The notes beneath the pieces were generated by a model, which was not told the DNA's origin, ran no database searches, and saw nothing but the letters and a program-made list of their open reading frames with translations. DNA of 64,000 bases. It comes from Slackia exigua ATCC 700122. GTDB taxonomy: Bacteria > Actinomycetota > Coriobacteriia > Coriobacteriales > Eggerthellaceae. Positions 24,715 to 32,255 of this stretch are shown piece after piece. The DNA lies in assembly GCF_000162875.1 (NCBI RefSeq), contig NZ_GG700631.1, forward strand, positions 228,495 to 292,494, given 5' to 3'. The translations under genes were made by a program, and so were the position numbers. The stretch's first letter is position 1, and the number at the start of each line of letters is the position of its first letter.

Positions 24715-26304
24715 ATGGACAAGGCATTGCTGGGACGAAGGCTCCTTGCGCTGCGCATGCGCGCGGGGCTTTCCCAAGATGCGTGCGGCGCGGCCGTCGG
24801 CATCACGGGAAAGGCCGTCTCCAGGTGGGAGCGGGGCGCGTCGTACCCGAGCATGGATGCGCTCGTGCGCCTGGCCGACCTGTACGGCATGAGCCTGGCC
24901 GAACTGTTCGACGGACAGGCATCGCGCGAAGGATCGAACATCGCGACCATCGCCGTCACCGGAGGTCCGTGTGCCGGGAAGACGACCGCCATACCCGTGC
25001 TCGCGCATGAGCTCGAGGTGCGCGGATATCGGGTCGTCACGCTTCCGGAAGCGGCGACGCTCCTGATGGAAACGGGCATGCGGCCCGGCATCGACGTATC
25101 CGAGGGCACCTTTCAAGAGCGGATCCTCGATCTGCAGCTGTCCCTGGAGCGCGCCGCCCGCATCACGCTTGAGCGCAGCGCGGATTGCAGGGCGGTCGTG
25201 CTCTGCGACCGCGGCATCATGGACGGGGCGGCCTATCTTCCTGCAATGGAATTCCCGCTCATGCTCGCGCGTGCAGGCCTTTCCGTCGATGAAGCCTTCG
25301 AACGCTACGATGCCGTCATCCATCTCGAATCGCTCGCGGCGGAGGAATCCGCAGCCTATGGGATGGAGGGCAATGCCGCGCGGCGAGAAGACGTCCTGGG
25401 TGCGCGCGCCATGGAAGAACGGATCAGGCGTGCATGGGCGGGACATCCCCACGTGTCGTTCGTGCCTGCGCGCGATGGCATGGACGCCAAGATCGGCGAT
25501 GCGCTCGCATGCGTCCTTTCAGCGGCCGGATGCAGCAGGGTGCTTCCGCATCGGCGCATCTTCCTGATCAGGAAGCCGAACGAAAGCGCCCTGCTCGAAC
25601 GCGTCGGAACGTATGCCGAGGATGTCGAGCAAATCCTGCTGAGGCCGGCGGGCGCGACGGAACGGGATAGAGAACGCGTTGAGAAACAGGATGGCAAACG
25701 CGCATCGAACCGGGATAACGAACGCACCGAGAAGCGAGGCGGCAAGCGCAGATCGAACCAGGGTGGCGGCCACGCATCAGAAACCCGCATCATCCTCGAG
25801 TCCCATGCAAGGCTCGAGGCGATCGCACGCGATGCGGAAGCCGGCGACGCCGGCGTACGAAGCATCGGGAGACATGAAGGCAGCAAGGCGTCGGGAACCA
25901 AGAACGTCGAAGGATCTCGGCGCGAATACTTCCGCCTGACCTGCTCGACAGACATCTATGAAGGTACCGCGCGCGAATCGTTCGACGGCGCCTGCGAGCG
26001 TTACGCCCTCGCCATCGACGGGAAGCGCTTCTGCGATCTGCACGCGTTCGCGGATCCTTCCCTGCACGAAGTTCGGCACACGCGCATCCATCTTGCCGAG
26101 GGTGCTAGGCGATACGAGGTGCGAACGTATCCGTTCCTTCCCTACCAGGCCGTCGCCATCGTCGAATGCGACGAATCGGACCTAGATGAGAAACCGGCGG
26201 ACCTCATGCCGCCCTATCTGCAGCTCATCCGCGAGATAGCCCCGTCGCCGGAATCGTTTTCGACCCATGCCTTCGCCTGCGCCCTCGCGCAAGGAAGGTT
26301 CTGA
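24715..26304 (+). CDS. XRE regulator fused to NadR/AAA_28-like P-loop kinase domain
   Basis: A 529-residue fusion. Residues 1-65 are a XRE-type helix-turn-helix (RMRAGLSQDACGAAVGITGK then VSRWERGASYPS). Residues about 80-270 are a P-loop domain with Walker A GGPCAGKTTA, LPEAATLLMETG and a Walker B-like VVLCDRGIMDGAA, as in AAA_28/NadR-type nucleotide kinases. Then follows RRIFLIRKPNESALLERVG, a charged hinge carrying a 48-base tandem repeat, and a C-terminal region (YFRLTCSTDIYEG, RRYEVRTYPFLPYQAVAIVE) that resembles a CYTH-like triphosphate-binding fold. ATG 24715 follows AGGAAGCGAG. The role is unknown; a nucleotide- or phosphate-sensing regulator is plausible. Confidence 0.75.
   Translation: MDKALLGRRLLALRMRAGLSQDACGAAVGITGKAVSRWERGASYPSMDALVRLADLYGMSLAELFDGQASREGSNIATIAVTGGPCAGKTTAIPVLAHELEVRGYRVVTLPEAATLLMETGMRPGIDVSEGTFQERILDLQLSLERAARITLERSADCRAVVLCDRGIMDGAAYLPAMEFPLMLARAGLSVDEAFERYDAVIHLESLAAEESAAYGMEGNAARREDVLGARAMEERIRRAWAGHPHVSFVPARDGMDAKIGDALACVLSAAGCSRVLPHRRIFLIRKPNESALLERVGTYAEDVEQILLRPAGATERDRERVEKQDGKRASNRDNERTEKRGGKRRSNQGGGHASETRIILESHARLEAIARDAEAGDAGVRSIGRHEGSKASGTKNVEGSRREYFRLTCSTDIYEGTARESFDGACERYALAIDGKRFCDLHAFADPSLHEVRHTRIHLAEGARRYEVRTYPFLPYQAVAIVECDESDLDEKPADLMPPYLQLIREIAPSPESFSTHAFACALAQGRF
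25663..25758 (+). repeat. 48-base tandem repeat, two copies, inside the XRE-kinase gene
   Basis: Units 25663-25710 and 25711-25758 are in frame and encode RDRERVEKQDGKRASN and RDNERTEKRGGKRRSN, with 11 of 16 residues identical. They form a charged hinge between the kinase part and the C-terminal domain. Confidence 0.85.
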
Positions 26305-26486
26305 AGCGGCGATCGCAGGAGGTTGATAGGGATCGTCCTCTTCCAATACGGCGACTACACGTTGAGGTTCATGCGCCTCTCCTATCGATGGAAAGATCCA
26401 TGCTGAGAACGTTCGTCACCAGGAGGGCGCGGGCGAAATCCTAATTTTCCCGAACGGGAATATACCGGAGAGCTTCGTGCGCGGTT

Positions 26487-26774
26487 CTACGCGGCGCGGT
26501 CGGCCGCGCGCTGGGCATCGACGGCACGGTTCCTGAAGAAGATCGCCCAGTTCACAGCCAGCGCCGCAAGATTCAAGAAATAGACGGCGAGCACCCAGTT
26601 CACCATGCCTCCGACGAACTTGGCAGCGATGCCGGCAATGTATCCGAATGTGATCAGAGCGAGAAATGCCCACGACGTGCCTGCCGCCGTCTGAGCCTTG
26701 TACGCCTTTATCGCATTGATGGGCCACGAAAGCCCGAAGCACACGAGCATGATCGCCTCAAGAACCGATGCCAT
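26487..26774 (-). CDS. Small PQ-loop/SemiSWEET-like membrane protein
   Basis: A 95-residue protein with three membrane spans. GLSWPINAIKAYKAQTAAG is a PQ-loop-type motif and is followed by GTSWAFLALITFGYIAGI, the layout of half-size SWEET/PQ-loop proteins that work as dimers. The C-terminus is short and charged. The substrate is unknown; sugars are transported by some SemiSWEETs. It is a single gene on the minus strand. A short hairpin (TTCCC/GGGAA near 26447-26460) lies downstream and could be a weak terminator. Confidence 0.65.
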   Translation of the reverse strand: MASVLEAIMLVCFGLSWPINAIKAYKAQTAAGTSWAFLALITFGYIAGIAAKFVGGMVNWVLAVYFLNLAALAVNWAIFFRNRAVDAQRAADRAA

Positions 26775-26970
26775 GGGAAACCTTCTTCCTTTTCATTCCC
26801 TGCAACGACCCACTACCCTACTCCCGACGAATCGCGTCGCGAGAAAATCCATCCAATGCGTGCAGGGAAACGCGTGATGCGCATGGAAGACGATAGGCTC
26901 GTCGACTCGGTCGCCTTCGCCCATCGTGCGAAGGATATGGAAGCCTGGCTGGCTCGCAAAGCGCCGCACG

Positions 26971-27005
26971 CAAGAAAAAGCCCGGCCGAAATGATTCGGC
27001 CGGGC
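26971..27005 (-). terminator. Strong intrinsic terminator of the DUF4190 membrane gene
   Basis: GCCCGGCCGAA (26980-26990) pairs perfectly with TTCGGCCGGGC (26995-27005) around ATGA. On the minus strand the stem is followed by TTTTTCTTGC. It lies 63 bases after the stop at 27068. Confidence 0.88.
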
Positions 27006-27067
27006 CATAGAGCGCATATGCTTGACATCGCAGCGATCCGCGACGACGTTTCAGGATATCTCTTCCC

Positions 27068-28174
27068 TTAGTTTCCGCTCCCGAAGATCGCGTTGTCGAT
27101 CGCGCTCTGGGTCGCTTGGTCGACCGTCCACGTGCTGCCGGACTTCGTGAGAGAGGCCGAGATGGTCGTGCTCGTCATCGGCGTTGCGCTCATGGCATCG
27201 GAGATGGCGGAGCCGACCTGGCGGTACATCTCGTCTTCATCGGCGGATGCAGCGAAGGAGCTGGCCGCTTCCCCGATCTTCTGGGCATAGACGTTGTTGA
27301 ACTCGTTGTAGTCCCTGACCTGCATCGTGACCTGAGCCGTCGCCGTCATGCCGTCGGAGGAGACCGACACGTTATCGATGGAATACGAATCGCTCGCGAG
27401 CATCCAGTTGACGAAATCGGCGCCGGTCAACCCCAGCTTATCGATGCTGACGTTCGTGGACGCTTCGATGGCGCTGGCGAACGCCTGCTCGAAGAACGCG
27501 TTCTGCGTGGCGGACGTGTCCAGGTTCTCGTCGAGATACGCCTTGAGCGCATCGCGCGCGCCGTCGGCATCGGCCGAAGAGGAGCCGGACTTCGCGGCGT
27601 CGTTCGAAGAGGTCGCCGGAGCCTCCATGGTCGAAGGCGCGGAAGTGGATGCAAGCTCCTCGGTCATGCCAGGCAGAACCGAGGCCAGGAAGACCGCCGA
27701 GACGATCCAGACGATGACGCCGAGGGCGATGCCGATGCCGCCCGTCACCTTGCCGGCCGTCGCCTTGCCGTCCTTGCCGCGCTTAGACGCTTGGACGCCG
27801 AGGACGATAGCGACGATGCCGAGGACGATAGCGACGATAGGAAAGAGAACGGTCAGGATGGCCAGGATGCCGCAGACGAGCGAGCCGATGGCAAGGCCGT
27901 TGCCGCCCGATGCCGGCTGCTGCTGATACGTGCCGGCGGCCTGCTGATACGCAGGAGCATCGTTCGTCGGGGCAAACGGGGGAATGGCGGTCGTCTGAGC
28001 CTGGTCTGCGGCAGGAGCGGCGGAAGGAGCCTGCGGCATAGGCTCGGTAGCGGCGGGTGCGGCGGGCGCAACGCCCTGAGGCTCGGAAGCCGCGGGCGGA
28101 ACGGAAGGAGCCTGCGCCGGCTGCTCGGGTGCTGCGCCGGGCGCCCCTTCGGGCATGCGGTTTTCGTCGGTCAT
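27068..28174 (-). CDS. DUF4190-type membrane protein with proline/alanine-rich N-terminus
   Basis: Residues 1-85 are a Pro/Ala/Gln-rich, probably disordered cytoplasmic tail. Two adjacent membrane spans follow (NGLAIGSLVCGILAIL and a VAIVLGIVAIVLG run) and a third span near GIGIALGVIVWIVSAVF, the DUF4190 pattern. After a Ser/Thr/Ala linker, the C-terminal 170 residues form an extracytoplasmic domain (ARDALKAYLDENLD, VTMQVRDYNEFNNVY). ATG 28174 follows GAAGGGAAG. The gene is a single unit with a strong terminator. It is probably a cell-surface protein; no function can be assigned. Confidence 0.75.
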   Translation of the reverse strand: MTDENRMPEGAPGAAPEQPAQAPSVPPAASEPQGVAPAAPAATEPMPQAPSAAPAADQAQTTAIPPFAPTNDAPAYQQAAGTYQQQPASGGNGLAIGSLVCGILAILTVLFPIVAIVLGIVAIVLGVQASKRGKDGKATAGKVTGGIGIALGVIVWIVSAVFLASVLPGMTEELASTSAPSTMEAPATSSNDAAKSGSSSADADGARDALKAYLDENLDTSATQNAFFEQAFASAIEASTNVSIDKLGLTGADFVNWMLASDSYSIDNVSVSSDGMTATAQVTMQVRDYNEFNNVYAQKIGEAASSFAASADEDEMYRQVGSAISDAMSATPMTSTTISASLTKSGSTWTVDQATQSAIDNAIFGSGN

Positions 28175-28293
28175 AGTTCTTCCCTTCAATCGTGCGGAAC
28201 GCGATCCGGTCGGCGAAGCTACCCTGCTCGCCCGGATTCGCTGAAAAGTATACCCGCTCCTGTCTCCGTTTCGCGTGCAGTTGCCCCTGAAAG

Positions 28294-28325
28294 GAAAATG
28301 CCCATCCGAAGAGCATCGGATGGGC
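28294..28325 (-). terminator. Intrinsic terminator of thrS
   Basis: GCCCATCCGA (28300-28309) pairs perfectly with TCGGATGGGC (28316-28325) around a six-base loop. On the minus strand ATTTTCC follows. It is 40 bases beyond the thrS stop. Confidence 0.85.
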
Positions 28326-28364
28326 GTGCGCTCGCGGACGTGCCGGTCGAATGGAAAACCGCGT

Positions 28365-30128
28365 TCAACCGCGGCGTTCCTCGATCTCGGCCGTCACGTC
28401 GGCGATGAATTCCCCAAGGTCGCGCTCGACCGTCTCGTTGCTGCGGTCGCGCACCGAGATGTTGCCGGCGTTCTCCTCCTTCTCGCCGAGGATCAGCATA
28501 TACGGAACGCGGTCGATGCCGCGCGCCTCGCGGATCTTGTAGCCGATCTTCTCGTCGCGCTCGTCGAGCTTCGCACGAATGCCCGCCGCACGCAGGGCGT
28601 CGTAGACGCCGCGCGCGTATTCGCGATGCTTCTCGGACACCGGCAGCACCTTGACCTGGCACGGAGAAAGCCACGTCGGGAACTTGCCCGCGTACTGCTC
28701 TGTCAGCATGCCGATGAAGCGTTCGAACGAGCCGAAACCCGCGCGATGGATCATAATCGGGCGCTTCTTCATGCCGTCGGCGTCGGTGTATTCGAGCTCG
28801 AAGTTCTGCGGGAGCTGGAAGTCAAGCTGGATCGTGCCGCACTGCCAGGTGCGCCCCAGGCAGTCCTGCAGATGGAAGTCGATCTTCGGGCCGTAGAAGG
28901 CGCCGTCGCCCTCGTTCAGGATGTAGTCCACGCCCATGGCCTCGAGCGCGGCGCGCAGGCCCGCCTCGGCGAGCTCCCAATCCTCGTCGGAGCCCATGGA
29001 GTCTTCGGGGCGCGTGGAAAGCTCTACGCGATACGGGAAGCCGAACTGCTCGTAGTACGTGGAGATGAGATGCGCCGTATCGGTGACCTGCTCGGTAATC
29101 TGATCGGGGCGAATGAACAGGTGCGCGTCGTCCTGCGTGAACGCGCGCACGCGGAACAGGCCGTGCAGCGCGCCCTTGAGCTCGTGGCGGTGGTCCTTGC
29201 CGGCCTCGGCGAGCTTCAGCGGCAGATCGCGATACGAACGCGGCTTGCTCTTGTAGATCAGGCACGCGCCGGGGCAGTTCATCGGCTTGACGGCGTACTC
29301 TTCCCCATCGATCTCCGTCGTGTACATGTTCTCTTTGTAGTGGTCCCAGTGGCCGGACGTTTCCCACAGGCTCTTGTTCAGGATGATCGGGGTGTCCACC
29401 TGCTCGTACCCGTAGGCGTCCTGCATGTCCATCCAGTACTGCATGAGGGAGTTCTTCAGACGCATGCCGTTGGGAAGCCAGAACGGGAAGCCCGGGCCTT
29501 CGTCGGCCATCATGAAGAGCTCCATCTCGCGGCCGATGCGACGGTGGTCGCGCTTCTCGGCCTCGGCGACCATGCGCTCGTGCTCGGCGAGCTCTTCCTT
29601 GCTGCGGAAGGCGATGCCGTTGATGCGCGTGAGCATCTTGTTGTCTTTGTCGCCTTTCCAATACGCGCCCGACACGGCGGTCAGCTTGAACGCCTTGAGC
29701 GCCTTGGTGTAGCAGATGTGCGGGCCGACACACATGTCGATGTATTCGCCCTGCTGATAGAACGTGATGCGCGAGTCCTCGGGCAGGTCGCCGATGTGCT
29801 CGACCTTGTACTTCTCGCCGCGTTCCTCCATGAGCGCGACCGCTTCGGCGCGCGGGAGCTCGAAGACGCTGAATTTCAGGTTCTCCTTGCAGATCTTCTT
29901 CATCTCGGCTTCGATGGCGGCGAAGTCCTCTTCGGAGATTTTCGTGTCGGCGAAGTCGATGTCGTAGTAGAACCCGTTATCGGTGGCGGGACCGTAGCCG
30001 AAGTCGGCTTCGGGATACAGGCGCTTGACCGCTTGCGCCATGATGTGGGCGGCGGAGTGGCGCAGGACGTCGAGCTCTTCATCCTCGGCGCATTCGGCGA
30101 CCGTTCCGTCGTTATACAGGACCTTCAT
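28365..30128 (-). CDS. thrS: Threonine-tRNA ligase lacking the TGS domain
   Basis: Charges tRNA(Thr). The editing domain motif HSAAHIMAQAVKRLYP appears only about 23 residues from the start, then the class II core: LYKSK/YRDLP-type motif 2 (KPMNCPGACLIYKSKPRSY), RVRAFTQDDAHLF and a C-terminal anticodon-binding domain (QVKVLPVSEKHREYARG, VPYMLILGEKE). At 587 residues it lacks the roughly 60-residue N-terminal TGS domain present in most bacterial ThrRS. No in-frame upstream start with a ribosome-binding site would restore it. AAGGGGAG precedes the ATG. No T-box leader is seen. Confidence 0.93.
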   Translation of the reverse strand: MKVLYNDGTVAECAEDEELDVLRHSAAHIMAQAVKRLYPEADFGYGPATDNGFYYDIDFADTKISEEDFAAIEAEMKKICKENLKFSVFELPRAEAVALMEERGEKYKVEHIGDLPEDSRITFYQQGEYIDMCVGPHICYTKALKAFKLTAVSGAYWKGDKDNKMLTRINGIAFRSKEELAEHERMVAEAEKRDHRRIGREMELFMMADEGPGFPFWLPNGMRLKNSLMQYWMDMQDAYGYEQVDTPIILNKSLWETSGHWDHYKENMYTTEIDGEEYAVKPMNCPGACLIYKSKPRSYRDLPLKLAEAGKDHRHELKGALHGLFRVRAFTQDDAHLFIRPDQITEQVTDTAHLISTYYEQFGFPYRVELSTRPEDSMGSDEDWELAEAGLRAALEAMGVDYILNEGDGAFYGPKIDFHLQDCLGRTWQCGTIQLDFQLPQNFELEYTDADGMKKRPIMIHRAGFGSFERFIGMLTEQYAGKFPTWLSPCQVKVLPVSEKHREYARGVYDALRAAGIRAKLDERDEKIGYKIREARGIDRVPYMLILGEKEENAGNISVRDRSNETVERDLGEFIADVTAEIEERRG

Positions 30129-30454
30129 GGTAACTCCCCTTGCACGTACGATGCAGCAGACGGCCTGCTGCCGGCATGCGGCGCGCTGCCGTCCGCCTCC
30201 AGGAGAGGGGACGTTGCGCGGCCGCAGCCCGACAATGACCGCACCATCTTATCCGATTTGCCGCAGACCTGGAGGAAATCGTTCCGATCGCTACGAAGGA
30301 CGCAGATCCGAGAGGTTCGACCAGGCGGTGCCTGGCACGGGAGACATGCATGGTATCGAAGCTCATGACGCGACACGTACGGCCGCAAGCCCGCCGTGCC
30401 GCATCGCACGAAGCCTTAAGCTGCCTGGAGGGGCAATGAACGCGCGCGCTCCGG
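30129..30454. other. 326-base leader/intergenic stretch upstream of thrS
   Basis: Holds the thrS promoter and leader and the 3' flank of the LuxR gene, both on the minus strand. A small hairpin CCAGGC-GGT-GCCTGG (30321-30335) is visible. The T-box signature (AGGGTGGNACCGCG) was looked for and not found. A TAAGAT hexamer on the minus strand near 30243-30252 is a possible -10 element without a good -35. No gene is supported. Confidence 0.4.
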
Positions 30455-32011
30455 TCATTCGAACAAATCGATGACCTCCTGCTTGGAATGAACTCCCAGC
30501 TTCGCGTAGATATGTTTTACGTGGGAAGCGACCGTGTTCTTGGAAAGAACGAGCTGGTCACGAATATACGGCTGTGACCTGCCGCGACCAAGATAGCCCA
30601 GCACCTCCTGCTCGCGCAGGGAAAGCCCGAACTCATCCGCAAGCTGGGCGCATCGCATATCGATTTCCTCTTCATGCGTGAGGGAAGCGTCCTCGTCGCG
30701 AAGCGCGCGACCTTGCTCGGAACGCCCCGCTGAAGACTGCCCCTCCTCGTCGAGACAGGCTCTTGTGTGAGAACGAGAAACCGCAGTTCGAAACTCACCC
30801 GCACCCACGGTCTCCCAAGCCGTTCCAAACGCTGGAAAGCGAACCCGGGCATAAGTCGAAGACGATCCGGGCGGCTGGCTCTCTGTGCGTGCGAGCAGCA
30901 CTTGGGAGCATGCAAGCACGCACATCAGCACGAAGGCGAGCGCGAACATGCCGTCGGGAAGCATTCTCACCGAGTCGATGGCCCGCGCACCTGCCACATT
31001 CCCGACAAGCACGCCGAGCTGTATCGAACCCAGGCATAGCCCTGCGGCGCCATACGCATCCGCAATACGCCGCTTCACGATGGCAACCAAACACAGGAGC
31101 GAAATGGCCTGCATGGCGGTATCCGCCATGGACAAGATCGTCGAAGAGGCTATCGGCATCACACGACCATCCCACGGAAAGAACGCCAAGGCAACCGTCA
31201 GCAAAGGCGCGAGCCAACGAAACAGCTCCGTGAAATCGGTGGCATGCGAGAACTGAACGAACGAGAATACGAGCACGATTCCAAGCCCTGTCCCCAGAAT
31301 CGTCGGCACATCGATGCCCCAAACGAACAGGGCATCCCCCTTGACATCCTGAAAGACTCCCAAGCATCCCGTGATCGCGTAGACGACCGCGACGACCATC
31401 ATGGCCCGCAGGAACCCGGCGATCGAGAGACGGACATCAGCACCGTCGTCGGAAGAGGAAGCGCCTTCATGAACAGAAGCATCCTCGATCGTCATGCTCA
31501 AGAGCGCTGCGGAGATGACGGGAAGCGATGAAACGGCCGCCATTCCGACGGCGCCGTCGAGATAGGGAAAGACCAGAGCGCCGACAAGCGGCAGAGCGGT
31601 GCTCAGGCATATCCCAAGCTCCGCCTGCCCAATGGTCAGGCGGCTCAATGCGGAGCACCACATCAGCATGAGCAGAGCCGTGCCGACGCCCGACATGGTT
31701 CCAGCGCACGCATCCACGAAACCCGCTGCGCCTTCCCCGATCGACACGGCTGAAAGCAGCGTACCCAGCACGACAAGCACCGAACCTATCCAGCCGATCG
31801 CCCTCTCATGGGAGGGACGACGACGGGAAAACCAAAGTCCGAATGCGAACAAAGCGAGCGCGACCGATACCGCAGAGGCAAGCCATGACGGGTCGGCGTT
31901 GATGCCGACCCCTTCGCGATGAGGATAGAACGCCGGCGTCTCGTACATCGCGTAGACCCATATCCACACGAACCCTATGCCGCAATGATGAAGCCTTGCC
32001 TCGCGAAGCAC
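30455..32011 (-). CDS. LuxR-family regulator with multi-span membrane sensor domain (pair 1)
   Basis: About 12 membrane spans cover residues 1-380, followed by a linker and a C-terminal LuxR helix-turn-helix (SLREQEVLGYLGRGRSQPY, SKNTVASHVKHIYAKLGV). This architecture is typical of Coriobacteriia and is usually found beside exported flavoprotein reductases, whose substrate the membrane part is thought to sense. The start is taken as GTG at 32011 because GGGAGGAG lies seven bases before it; upstream ATG 32098 lacks a site and adds a non-hydrophobic extension. It is divergent from the flavoprotein at 32256. AGGTGA repeats in the shared promoter are candidate operators. Confidence 0.88.
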   Translation of the reverse strand: MLREARLHHCGIGFVWIWVYAMYETPAFYPHREGVGINADPSWLASAVSVALALFAFGLWFSRRRPSHERAIGWIGSVLVVLGTLLSAVSIGEGAAGFVDACAGTMSGVGTALLMLMWCSALSRLTIGQAELGICLSTALPLVGALVFPYLDGAVGMAAVSSLPVISAALLSMTIEDASVHEGASSSDDGADVRLSIAGFLRAMMVVAVVYAITGCLGVFQDVKGDALFVWGIDVPTILGTGLGIVLVFSFVQFSHATDFTELFRWLAPLLTVALAFFPWDGRVMPIASSTILSMADTAMQAISLLCLVAIVKRRIADAYGAAGLCLGSIQLGVLVGNVAGARAIDSVRMLPDGMFALAFVLMCVLACSQVLLARTESQPPGSSSTYARVRFPAFGTAWETVGAGEFRTAVSRSHTRACLDEEGQSSAGRSEQGRALRDEDASLTHEEEIDMRCAQLADEFGLSLREQEVLGYLGRGRSQPYIRDQLVLSKNTVASHVKHIYAKLGVHSKQEVIDLFE

Positions 32012-32044
32012 GATGAGACTCCTCCCTCTTGGCACGAAAGGCCT

Positions 32045-32111
32045 GTGCCCTGAAAACCCGCTCACCTCTTTCAGGTGAAAACCCGCATCCGCCCTCATTC
32101 TAGGTGATTAC
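32045..32111. promoter_or_regulatory. Candidate operator repeats in the LuxR/flavoprotein promoter (pair 1)
   Basis: TCACCT (32062-32067) and AGGTGA (32073-32078) form an inverted repeat, and a further AGGTGA is at 32102-32107. TGAAAACCCGC occurs twice as a direct repeat around 32051-32086. AGGTGA sites also occur in the promoter of pair 3. Confidence 0.45.
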
Positions 32112-32255
32112 GGAAAAGCCGACGCATGCCATCATACGAGTCGCGGCCATCAGGAAAGCCGTAGGCGCAGAGGGGACGCCGATCGCATCGGACCACCACG
32201 CAGATGCCGCATCGCCGCTTCGCCTGAAAACATACCGTTCGTCAAGGGAGGGAAT

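Noticed and set aside
30313..30335. tRNA-like GGTTCGA segment
   Set aside because: No acceptor stem, anticodon arm or full cloverleaf can be built around it.
30129..30454. T-box riboswitch upstream of thrS
   Set aside because: The conserved AGGGTGGNACCGCG element and an antiterminator/terminator pair are not found in the leader.
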